A program made the position numbers and the translations under genes. Below, piece after piece: positions 1 to 8,048 of a stretch of DNA of 13,466 bases (the stretch's first letter is position 1; each line of letters opens with the position of its first letter). The DNA is taken from positions 118,423 through 131,888 of the forward strand of contig FN648454.1 in the NCBI GenBank assembly GCA_000310025.1, given 5' to 3'. The notes below the pieces were generated by a model. That model was not told the origin of the DNA, made no database searches, and was given only the letters and a program-made list of their open reading frames with translations. The DNA comes from Ectocarpus siliculosus. Its lineage: Eukaryota > Sar > Phaeophyceae > Ectocarpales > Ectocarpaceae.

Positions 1-29
1 AAGGCTCCCGTCCCCCCCCACAATGTATT

Positions 30-56
30 CCCCCCCCCCCCCCCCCCCCCCCCCCC
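30..56. repeat. Poly-C run of 27 bases
   Basis: An uninterrupted run of 27 cytosines follows a shorter run of eight at 12-19. It sits about 35 bases before the probable acceptor of the first visible methyltransferase exon, so it is probably intronic. Its exact length is liable to sequencing or assembly error. Confidence 0.8.
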
Positions 57-93
57 TCACAATCCCGGCGGTGTCGGCATCCATACTCGCCAG

Positions 94-2873
94 GTGGAGC
101 GCGCGACGCAGCTGGCGGAGGAGCAAGGGGTGCCGAATGCCAAGTTCCAGGTGACCAACGCCCTGGACATGACCTTCGAGGACGAGTCGTTCGACCTCGT
201 CTGGGCGTGCGAGAGCGGAGAGCACATGCCCGACAAGGGCAAGTACATCGAGGAGATGACGCGCGTGCTCAAGCCCGGGGGGTGAGCGAGCTAGAGAGCT
301 TTGCGGGGGGGGGTAAGGCAGATGTCTGCTCCACACCGTGCTGTTCGAAGAAATGGTATTTTTTTTTTTATTGTGTGGGGAGAAGGAGGCAGATGTTTGC
401 TTCCCACCGTTGCTAATATATGTATGCTTGTTTGTGTTTTATTGGTAGAGAGAGGCAGATGTCTGCTCCACACCGTGTTGTTCGAAGAAATGATGGTAGT
501 TTTTTTTGTGCGGGTACGTTTGTATGCCTCATGTTTGCTCGGACCGTTCTCGGGACGGTTCTCGGGACTGTTCATTTCCTGCCTGGCGTTTCAGGGGGCC
601 GGGGAGGTGGTTCGGCAGTGTGCGAAAGTCATGATTTTCATGGTGTTGGGTCGTCGGTGCTAACGCGCGTGCCCAAGCCTGGGGGTGGGGGGCGTCGAAG
701 CAAGTCCGGGGGCTCGTATAAATAACAGTATCCTGCACTGGTTATGGGGGATGGAAGCAGCGAATGGGTGTTGATGGTGTCTGGTACTGGGTGCCTTTGC
801 CTTTTTGGGGGTTGGAGCGACGATGAGTTTGGTCTGCTGATATTCAGCATCGCTGCTTTTTCACAATTTTTCCTTCAAGCATAGAGTGCCGCCAAGCTGA
901 CGACAACACCCCGCCGGGCGCTCCCGCTGCCGCCGCTGCTACTGCTGCTACCCCCCCCTCCGTCGCAATCGATCCGTGCTGCTACCGATGATTGTACCAA
1001 CCAATGCTGTCGTCTGCTGTCGTTATCCCCGTGCTTGTGCCACAGACAGCTCGTGGTGGCGACGTGGTGCCAGCGGGACAACTCCACCATGTCCTTCACG
1101 CCCGAGGAGGAGAGGAAGCTCGACTTCCTCTACAGCGAGTGGACGCACCCCCACTTCATCTCGATAAACGTGCGTAACGGTTTAACTCTCCCTGGGTACT
1201 ACCGTATGGTGGTGTTACTCTTTGTATCTGGACTCTTTCTCTGCAGATTCTGGACGGCGGGACCAACTCCATGTGATTGGCGTGTATGCTTGTGCGACAT
1301 TGATTTTGCTACGCTTTTCAGCGTGGGGCGAAGAATTGACGATGGGAAAGTCTCGACAGCGGTTTTCGATCTGTGGTGTTGGGTGCGGCTCTCCTGAGTG
1401 AGAAAAGTCCGCCCGACATGATAAAGCGACAGTCCTCCGTAAATAGTTCACCAATGATGCAAAACCAAGTGCCTTTGTCGGTGATAAAGACGTTCCCTTG
1501 TGTTGATTGTTTTTCATTCGATATTGCAGCTCCCTCGTCTCGTCACTGTTTTTGAGGGGCACGAATACCTTTGTGTTTTCTCTGGGGGATAACTTGGTCT
1601 GGTTTGTGTACATAATTTTTACATGCACACGACACGAAGCACGGTTGTTTCTTTGTTTTCTTCCGATCCAGGACTACGCCAAGCTGATGGAGGGTACTGG
1701 GCAGCTGGAGCAGGTGGAGACGGATGACTGGGCAGAACAGACCACACCGACATGGCGGTTATCTAGTGAGTTGCTGTGTTTGTTGGTGGCACTAAAATAT
1801 ACATTCTTGTTTCTTCTTGGAACGTCCTACTTATAATGTGAACAGAAGCAATTGTGTTGGGCGGACTTTATTGGGAGATTGTGCCCTTGATGAATCTCCA
1901 CACTAGACGCGGTCTTTGTCTGCCGGCGCACTGCTCTATGTCGGGAACAGGTGTTGGAATGGGTGCTAGACATGATGCTCTGGGCTTTCCCCACGTTTTT
2001 GAAGAACATTGCCGTGATGCTGAACCGTCGGTAGCGTTGCGGCCTTTCGCCGCACAGGTCACAGCCGTCGTGGCGGCAGTAACCCGCCGTGCCCACATGC
2101 AGCACACGTCACCGTGTACCGGGTTTTGATCTTACGGTAGTTCACGTCACCCCGGTCGGTGTGCCTTCCTAGCGTGTTGCCATCTCCGTACAAGTGTCGT
2201 TTGTTTCCATCTATCTCCGATGCGGCTTGTCCCGCACCCGATTGATTGGCTTCGTCATGCTTTTCGTGTCGAGTTTTCCTTCCCTTCGCTATATGCCTTG
2301 CTTCAATCTATTGTTAGGAACAACACATAAAAACACACTGAAAGACTACAACGCGTTATAGATATTACCATATCTATTCTATTATAGTGAAAAACTCCCT
2401 TTTCTCTCTTGCCTGTTTGTCTGAATGTTGATCGGACCACAGTACGGTGTTGAGCTCCTGCCATATCCGAAAAGAGTCATCCTGTTGTTGTTCTCGAAGG
2501 ATTGTCCGGTCCGCTGTTTTTGATTACCTCACTTATGCCCCCCCCCCCCCCGTTTGCCCCCTTCTTCCCGTACGATGCCCTGGTTCCGTGCCAATACCCG
2601 ACGACGCCTCTCTTCTCCCCATCGCCCTAACGTGACCCAGTCTGGGTCGGCGTGGTAAACCCATGGCCTTGGCTCAGGGTGCCGCGGTCGTACTACAAGA
2701 CGGTGCGCGACGCGTGGTGCATCGAGCGCATGCACCAGGCGTTTAAGAAGGGTCTCATGCAGTACGGCATGATCAAGAGCGTCAAGAAGAAGGCGGCCCC
2801 GCCACCGCCGCCACCGCCGCCGCCGTCTCCGGAAGGACCGACCACCCCACCGACGCCGGTCATCGTCCCGTAG
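94..2873 (+). CDS. VTE4: Gamma-tocopherol methyltransferase, last four exons (5' partial)
   Basis: Family role: SAM-dependent methylation of gamma- to alpha-tocopherol (or delta to beta) in the plastid, the last step of vitamin E synthesis (EC 2.1.1.95). Seen: exons 94-281, 1046-1169, 1672-1765 and 2641-2873 join in phase with GT-AG borders (GTGAGC, GTGCGT and GTGAGT donors; CAG acceptors), giving 212 codons and a TAG stop at 2871-2873. Order of motifs: QLAEEQGV and ALDMTF (post-motif I), FDLVWACESGEHMPDK (typical of this subfamily), VLKPGG, then across intron 1 LVVATWCQRDNS, HPHFISIN, LMEGTGQLEQVETDDW, and IWVGVVNPWPWL, whose Ile codon is split by intron 3. The N-terminal transit peptide and SAM motif I lie upstream of the window. 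The start at 94 follows the only AG between the poly-C run and the conserved VERATQLA; the frame is open further upstream, so the exon may begin earlier. The C-terminus carries an extra Lys/Pro-rich tail (see findings). Other SAM methyltransferases of this clade (MPBQ or sterol types) fit less well because of the WCQRDNS and GEHMPDK motifs. Confidence 0.9.
316..492 (+). repeat. Degenerate ~68-bp tandem repeat inside intron 1
   Basis: A 40-base block at 316-355 recurs at 453-492 with one mismatch. A shorter, more diverged copy lies between them at 387-414. The blocks start AGGCAGATGT and contain CCACACCGTG and TTCGAAGAAATG. Spacings of 71 and 66 bases imply an old tandem unit of about 68 bp. 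Each full block is followed by a T-run. The array lies wholly inside intron 1 (282-1045) of the methyltransferase gene and has no coding potential I would trust. Confidence 0.75.
2358..2377. repeat. Short AT-rich hairpin in intron 3
   Basis: ATAGATAT and ATATCTAT form a perfect 8-bp stem around a four-base loop, in the AT-richest part of intron 3 (1766-2640). No function is implied. The rest of that intron has no recognisable gene or element. Confidence 0.4.
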
Positions 2874-3526
2874 TTCCGTGACACACCGTGACACACGGTA
2901 CAAAAGTTAGCGGTTTTGTTAGGTTGCGGGGAAAACATCGTCGTCCACCTTTTAGGGACGGCGGCCGTGTCTTGGGGTCGATTTTTGGAAAGCGTTATGG
3001 AAGCCGGCCCGCTATTTTTGGTTAGGAAGCAACGAGAGGCGCCCTTCCTTGCCGCGTGGGGTTTGGGGGGCACGAGCGATGTTGGCCAAGGCGTTGGAGT
3101 GAGACAGGTGTCTACCCCACTCGATGGTCGTGAGAAAATCGCGTGTTTGGGGTGAAGAACTGCTGTTTTGTTCCCTTCGCGGTGAGGAGTTGTGGGAGTG
3201 TTTTTTTTTTTTTTTCACAAGGGGGAGACGTTGATAAATCAGCGCGGATTCGGAAAGCCTTATCGAGTAGGCTAGGCCAACGCTGGGGGTGAAAGTGGAT
3301 CTTGGGGGCTTTTCCGGACCTCCTCGTCGACTTTCGTTATTTTCGGAAGAACCTCCACACGAAATAGATGAAGAAAACATGTGAATTTTCGCGGATCGAG
3401 GGGACGGTTGAAACAGGACTGCTGCGCCGTCGGCGTCCAGTGGGATCGAAAAAACTACTGATACACAATGAAATCGACGATAATCGACGGCGGGCTGGTT
3501 GCACTTGAACTTATCTAAATCAGCCG
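2874..3526. other. 3' flank of the methyltransferase gene, no gene seen
   Basis: After the TAG stop there is a short GTGACACACGGT-type direct repeat (about 2878-2899) and a 15-base T run at 3201-3215. The open frames are short and on both strands, without recognisable domains. The 3' untranslated region of the methyltransferase probably lies in the first few hundred bases, but no clear polyadenylation signal can be named. Confidence 0.5.
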
Positions 3527-3585
3527 GCTAAACACCCCACCGGGTGGGGTGGGTAAGAATTTTTCCCACCGGTGGGGTGTTTAGC
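3527..3585. repeat. GC-rich 21-bp inverted repeat (hairpin)
   Basis: The left arm from 3527 begins GCTAAACACCCCACCGG and the right arm, 3565-3585, is its reverse complement ending GGGGTGTTTAGC. All 21 bases of the right arm pair, with one extra G bulged in the left arm, around a loop of roughly 16 bases. The arms are GC-rich inside and AT-rich at the outer ends. This could be a very small foldback element, the remnant of a MITE, or a stable RNA hairpin. No target-site duplication is visible: the flanks read CAGCCG on the left and TGTGCC on the right. Confidence 0.8.
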
Positions 3586-3654
3586 TGTGCCGAAGCCAAA
3601 TAAGAACATCCCAAGTCCCCCATTTGCGCGACTGACCAGAATCGGCTATAGATT

Positions 3655-3693
3655 TTGTGTCATGTGATGACGTCACAGGAAAGTTGTGACAAC
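3655..3693. promoter_or_regulatory. CRE-like palindrome and adjacent GTTGTGACAAC palindrome
   Basis: TGACGTCA at 3668-3675 is the full palindromic site bound by bZIP (CREB/ATF, TGA-type) factors in many eukaryotes. Fifteen bases from its start is a second palindrome, GTTGTGACAAC (3683-3693). The pair lies in the intergenic stretch before a doubtful plus-strand frame at 3979. Regulatory use is inference; an 8-bp palindrome can occur by chance. Confidence 0.2.
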
Positions 3694-4683
3694 GACACTC
3701 TCCACGCTCACGGAAGTCCAGGCCGTTCCCTCTTGGCGGTGACCCCGCGTGACCCCAGTAACCCTTAGCCCGGAGTCTTGCGGCTCGTCTCGTCGAGTTG
3801 ACGGAATGGCGGCAGCTTCAGTGCAACGCAACGCGGCAATCGAGTCAAGATAAAATCAAGTCACATGTCAAACATATAACGCGATACACACCAAACCTTC
3901 CTCTCTCTCCTGCTAGCAGGGGGCTATTCCTGCACAGCTCGCGGCTTTCCCTATCTTCATGTCACACAGAGTGCTCGCATGAGATTTTCGGAGCGCAAGA
4001 GGACGCGATCGCGCTACAAATATCCATCCGCGAGGCAACAAAGCAGACCTCCCTCATCGCCTCAACTTATCTCTAGAGGAGGAGCTCCGGTGTGTGTTCT
4101 CTCTCAGAACCACAAAACAAAACATTGGTATTTCATGTGTACAGGGCAACACGCTCTACATCTTGCGCCGCAACGTATACCGGAGAGTGATCACCTCTTG
4201 TGGAATATGGTACAAAGTGGAGTGACCAGGAATAGTCAACATGCCAAACAACATGCTGGGTCGGCTGGCCTGGACAACGCGTCTACCGTTGGGCAGTACC
4301 CCTTTCCACCGACCACCACACGCTTGTTCTCCATTGCCGGTGATGGGCATTTACTTCACAAAGTCTCGAAGGCTCGGTGTTACGAAACTCATCTAGCCGG
4401 CACAACGGCTACCAGAGAAGTGCACGGCGATAGTTGCGCTATTGCCCCCCAAGCACTTCATTCCGCTTTCGATCGTATCATGCCATGAAGGGAAGAAGTT
4501 GAGGCATGGAAGGGGTCGCCGATCGACGCGGTCGGGCGTCAAGGTCTTCGTCGCGGACAGCTGTGGGCTTGTCTTGCACGGGGATCAAAACTGTCCCGAA
4601 ACGGGTACCTTGTTCCGAACCACACCGCCCCGGGTAGTTCCGAAAGTGGAGCCTACCCAGCTACAGGCGTGCCTCGACAACGT
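3694..4683. other. Intergenic stretch with one doubtful ORF
   Basis: The longest frame runs on the plus strand from an ATG at 3979 to a stop at 4488, giving 169 residues rich in Ser, His, Gln and Thr. It shows no domain, signal peptide or membrane segment I recognise, and other frames in the same stretch are of comparable quality. I therefore treat it as probably noncoding. It would lie tail to tail with the FNIP gene ending at 4684. Confidence 0.35.
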
Positions 4684-6384
4684 TCACGTTCGGTGCAGGT
4701 GACGTCCACTCAAAGTCACGCGTCGTAAGGAGGCCGGCCACATCTCTCCGATAGGCTGGTTAAATTTATGACCAAACGATAGCTGCTTTAGGGAGGTCGG
4801 CCACCCGACGTCGGCGACAGGCTGGTTGAAGACATCTCCAAACGATAGCTTCTTCAGGGAGACCGGCCACACCGCTCCGACAATCGGCTGGTTGAAACCG
4901 CCCCCAAACGATGATTGCTTCGGGGAGCCAAACGATAGGTGCTTCAGGGAGGCCGGCCACACCACTCCGACAATCGGCTGGTTGAAACCGCCCCCAAACG
5001 ATAGCTGTTGTAACGAGGCTGGCCACACGACTCTCACGATCGGCTTGTGAAATTTATGACCAAACGATAGCTGCTTCAAGGTAGTCGGCCACACGACGTT
5101 GGTGATAGACTGGTTGAAGAACCGACCAAAGGATAGCAGCTGCAGGGAGGCCGGCCACACGACGTCGGCGATAGGCCGGTCGAACCCCCCTAATGATAGT
5201 TGGTTCAGGGAGGCCGGCCACACGACGTCAACGATAGGCTGGTTAAACACATCCCCAAACGATGGTTCCTTCAGGGAGGCCGGCCACACCACTCCAACAA
5301 TCGGCTGGTTGAAACTATGCCCAAGCCATAACTGCTGCAGGGAGACCGGCCACATGACACCGGTGATAGGCTGGTTGAATCCGTTAACAGGTCCCCCGAA
5401 CGGTAGTTGCGTCAGGGGGGGCGGCCACACGTCGTCGGTGATTGGCTGGCGAAAGACAGCCCCAAACGATAGCTGCTTCAGGGAGGCCGGCCATACGACT
5501 CCGGCAATGGGCTTGTTGAAGTGATGTCCGAGGGAAAGCTGCTCAAGGGAGGCCGGCCATCCGGCTTCGGTGATGGACTGGTCGAAGGAATATCCAAACG
5601 ATAGATGCTGCAATAAGGCTGACCACATGGCTCCAACGATGGGCTTGTTGAAGAAATGTCCAAATGATAGCTGCTGCAGGGAGGCCGGCCACGTGACTGC
5701 GACGATGGGCTGGTTAAATCCATTACCAAACGATAGTTGAGTCAGAGAGACCGGCCACACGACATCGGCGATAGGCTGGTTAAATACATTCCCAAACGAT
5801 AGCTGCTGCAGTGAGGCCGACCACATGGCTCCGACGACGGGCCTGTTGAAGAAATGTCCAAATGATAGCTGCTGCAGGGAGGCCGGCCACGTGACTGCGA
5901 CGATGGGCTCGTTGAAGAAATTATCAAACGGTAGCTTCTTTAGGGAGCCCGGCCACAAGACACCCTCGATCGGCTTGTTGAAACGATGTCTGAACGATAG
6001 CTCTTTCGCGGAGAGGGGCGATGATTCCGTGCCCAACCGCATATCGGATACAAACACCAGCCGTTTGAGAGTTCGAGGCCAAGCCACCGATCCCACGCTT
6101 GCTGCAGAAGAGTTTCCCTTTTCAAGAAGCTGCCGACGTTCTGACCCTGGCTGCACCTCCCTCCGCGGCAAGCTGTCCATTGAAACTGCCAACGTCCAAC
6201 CAAAGGCCTGCACAGCCGGCACGCGACTCGACATGCGAACCCCTGGACTGCTCTGGCTGGGTATGGCGCGCGATGAGCGAGGAGGCCTCAACCTAGGAAA
6301 ACTGTGTCCATAGACGCGTACATTAACTATCTGGGCACTTCTGCATGCCCCACAAAGCTCCAGCGACACAAGCTGTAGCTCCAT
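4684..6384 (-). CDS. FNIP/LRR-like repeat protein
   Basis: A single uninterrupted frame of 566 codons starting at the first true ATG (6382-6384; A at -3, G at +4). The frame is open further upstream, but only with a TTG codon. From about residue 144 the protein is an array of 22-residue units of the form WPASLKQLSFGxxFNQPI plus 4 hydrophobic/variable residues, preceded by a degenerate unit beginning WPRTLKRLVF near residue 102 and ended by a half unit (WPASLRRVTL). About 19 units carry the F-N-x-P-I/V signature. This matches the FNIP repeat, an LRR-like repeat known from Dictyostelium and from giant viruses such as Mimivirus, thought to build a protein-binding solenoid. Length changes (units of 21, 25 and 30 residues) are all multiples of three bases, which argues for a coding frame under selection. 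The first ~100 residues are Arg/Ser-rich with no F-box or kinase domain that I can see. Function, partner and location are unknown. Extra 5' exons are possible. Confidence 0.8.
   Translation of the reverse strand: MELQLVSLELCGACRSAQIVNVRVYGHSFPRLRPPRSSRAIPSQSSPGVRMSSRVPAVQAFGWTLAVSMDSLPRREVQPGSERRQLLEKGNSSAASVGSVAWPRTLKRLVFVSDMRLGTESSPLSAKELSFRHRFNKPIEGVLWPGSLKKLPFDNFFNEPIVAVTWPASLQQLSFGHFFNRPVVGAMWSASLQQLSFGNVFNQPIADVVWPVSLTQLSFGNGFNQPIVAVTWPASLQQLSFGHFFNKPIVGAMWSALLQHLSFGYSFDQSITEAGWPASLEQLSLGHHFNKPIAGVVWPASLKQLSFGAVFRQPITDDVWPPPLTQLPFGGPVNGFNQPITGVMWPVSLQQLWLGHSFNQPIVGVVWPASLKEPSFGDVFNQPIVDVVWPASLNQLSLGGFDRPIADVVWPASLQLLSFGRFFNQSITNVVWPTTLKQLSFGHKFHKPIVRVVWPASLQQLSFGGGFNQPIVGVVWPASLKHLSFGSPKQSSFGGGFNQPIVGAVWPVSLKKLSFGDVFNQPVADVGWPTSLKQLSFGHKFNQPIGEMWPASLRRVTLSGRHLHRT
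4730..6081 (-). repeat. 66-bp coding tandem repeat array (FNIP units)
   Basis: About 19 copies of a 66-bp unit make up most of the FNIP gene. On the plus strand each carries a core like AGGGAGGCCGGCCACAC followed by CGATAGGCTGGTTGAA. Most copies differ by 10-30 percent. Two blocks stand out as near-identical: about 5622-5712 and 5820-5910, exactly 198 bp (three units) apart. A second near-identical pair, around 4886-4914 and 4964-4992, flanks the unit with the 24-bp insertion. This pattern points to recent unequal crossover or gene conversion. Confidence 0.85.
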
Positions 6385-6980
6385 CGTAGACACATACCAA
6401 CGATTTTCTTGTCCATCGCAAGCCTGGTTCAATGCGACTATGAAGGCGTCCAGGCACTTGCTCCTTCCTGAGACAATGGATCGCAGATATGCAAGTAAGG
6501 TGGGTGAAGCAGTAGGCTGGGAAGAAGGATGGAGGGGGAGGGGTGTTCTGAACTGATACTTGCAAGTCCACAGCCTCGGGACAGCTGAAAACAGCAGTCA
6601 TCGATCAATAAACCACAGCGTGATTGATCACACACTTTTGGCCTGGTCATGGTCGGCGACCCCCACCCTTCGTTTGCATGCTAGTTGGGGCCGGCCGAAG
6701 CACCACATTCGGTAGGTTGCTGCAAGGCTCATGATTCATTATACAATCGTCTGCGCTCTTGCGGTTATTGCAGCCATGAAGTGGGCGTTTCGCATGCAAG
6801 TGGCGAAAAATCATGTGAGATCGCACTCTTCAAACAGAGACAACAACTAACTGTAGGCCGATACCGCTCTCCGCCAACATTCCCGGCGATGCTGTGTCGA
6901 CAGGGCTACCGCGAACTTGGCATCAAACCTCTATTACTATTTTGTTCGTGCCCCTGTAAACGGGTCTCCCACACTTTCTA
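6385..6980. other. Upstream flank of the FNIP gene, no gene seen
   Basis: This would contain the promoter of the minus-strand FNIP gene. I see no convincing TATA box or initiator, and the short frames on both strands (up to 110 codons) have no recognisable domain. A purine-rich tract lies around 6511-6545. Confidence 0.4.
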
Positions 6981-7391
6981 CAGTTTTGCAAAACCGCCCA
7001 TGGCATGCCCTAAATAGCCCGCGGGCAGCCCATGGGCGGCCAATGAGTACCCTTCAACCGGAACCAGTGTACTCCTTAACAATAGATTATCTGCTCTCGA
7101 ACGGGCAGGATAACGGCTAATAACCCTGCCCCTAACCCTGACCCCAAGCCCATACGATACGTGCTAGGTTGGCGCTGGGTGGCTAAGTGCTAGGTTGATG
7201 CGAAGGTGGCTAAGTTCTAGGTTGATATGCCGTGGCGAGGTCAAGGTTGAAGTGCTCACGGTAGGCACTTCATGGGCCGCCCATGGGCCCGCCCATGGCT
7301 CGCCCATGGGCCACCCATCGCCCATGGGCAGCCCATGGGCGGCCCATGGCTGATCCTTGGGAACCGACCCATGGGCGGTTTAACAATACTG
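6981..7391. mobile_element. Palindrome-rich element with terminal inverted repeats (MITE-like)
   Basis: The ends are inverted repeats: 6981-7003 and 7369-7391 match at 20 of 23 positions, including a perfect 13-bp inner block AAACCGCCCATGG / CCATGGGCGGTTT. A second, subterminal inverted pair of 14 bp lies at 7028-7041 and 7275-7288 (GCCCATGGGCGGCC and its complement). CCATGG occurs nine times within the element, mostly inside GCCCATGGGC palindromes. There is no transposase, so if mobile it is non-autonomous. No clear target-site duplication is visible at the proposed edges, so either the true borders differ or the duplication has decayed. The class is not assignable. Confidence 0.5.
7161..7239 (+). 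repeat. Three imperfect ~26-bp tandem copies inside the element
   Basis: Units at 7161-7186, 7187-7213 and 7214-7239 share the pattern GTGCTAGGTTG plus a variable centre plus GTGGCTAA. The third is more diverged (GTTCTAGGTTG and GTGGCGAG). They lie centrally in the palindrome-rich element. Confidence 0.6.
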
Positions 7392-8048
7392 TCAGTAGTA
7401 TGGGAGGTTGCTGTAAACGGACGTGCGTTATCATTTCCTTGAGTTTTCCCCTCCGTTACGTTGGCGTTCATTTCTTGGGCTAGAGTCAAGTTTCGAAGCA
7501 GCACTTTGCCTCTGGTGGGGACTTCTATCTCTCGCCACTTCTTTAGAAGCGACGACAACGTGCCATATTCCACATCAAGTGCGCTTTTACTCAATAATAT
7601 GTTGATTACGAGTGGGCCGCCCTCCCGCGTTGGGCCTCCCGACCAAGCAAGTCTCAGCGGGCAAGAAAGAAAAAATATGGAAATGTTTTTTTGCAAGAAT
7701 TGTCCCACCAGGGCCGGCGGCGACGGGCAGGACGGGCGGGACATACACAACGTGTTTTCATTTCCACATTGCAATGCCATCCTTTGGAGCATTGGCTCCT
7801 ACTTCCTTGCGGTGGAGAAGAACCGATCTTATTGTGGTTTCTGTTGTTCGTGCTGTTCCGGTCTCTGGTCAGTACTTTCCAACATCCGTACTGGTGGCGC
7901 CGACATCCAAGAAACGGTGTAATAAGTATCCAGCGGACGAATAACACCGAGGTGGCAGGAAACCCGCCCCTAATCCCTGTAAGTAAGTACTGTATAGGCT
8001 CCGCCAATCCCAGTCTTTCGATGAAGCCTCGACCGAACCCGCCTCCTC
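7392..8048. other. Unassigned stretch with a coding-like minus-strand segment
   Basis: On the minus strand, about 7430-7650 reads openly and includes LLKKWREIEVPTRGKVLLRN, which looks more protein-like than its surroundings. It may be an exon or relic. The same frame runs on into the palindromic element and ends there (stop at 7256-7258), which argues against an intact gene. I recognise no family. Other frames here, including one of 145 codons on the plus strand, look like chance. Confidence 0.2.

Noticed and set aside
3201-3215. T run as a terminator or retroposon poly-A tail (reverse)
   Set aside because: A 15-base T run alone, without a target-site duplication or an attached gene-derived sequence, does not support a retroposon, and Pol III or bacterial terminator readings lack a partner gene.
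3979-4488. 169-codon plus-strand ORF
   Set aside because: No recognisable domain or splice partner, composition like noncoding DNA, and comparable chance frames occur throughout the window. Mentioned only in the gap description.
4826-5524. Plus-strand ORFs with repeated TPTIGWLK and REAGH peptides
   Set aside because: They are the antisense of the FNIP repeats. Because the unit is 66 bp, the reverse frame repeats too and stays open. The minus frame is longer, continuous and has the known FNIP pattern.
6385-6432. Longer start for the FNIP gene
   Set aside because: The frame extends to 6432 only by using TTG as start. The ATG at 6384 is the first standard start and has a good context.
7110-7146. 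Telomere-like CCCTAA/CCCTG motifs
   Set aside because: Only two or three imperfect copies (AACCCTGCCCCTAACCCTGACCCC). Too short and irregular for an interstitial telomere.
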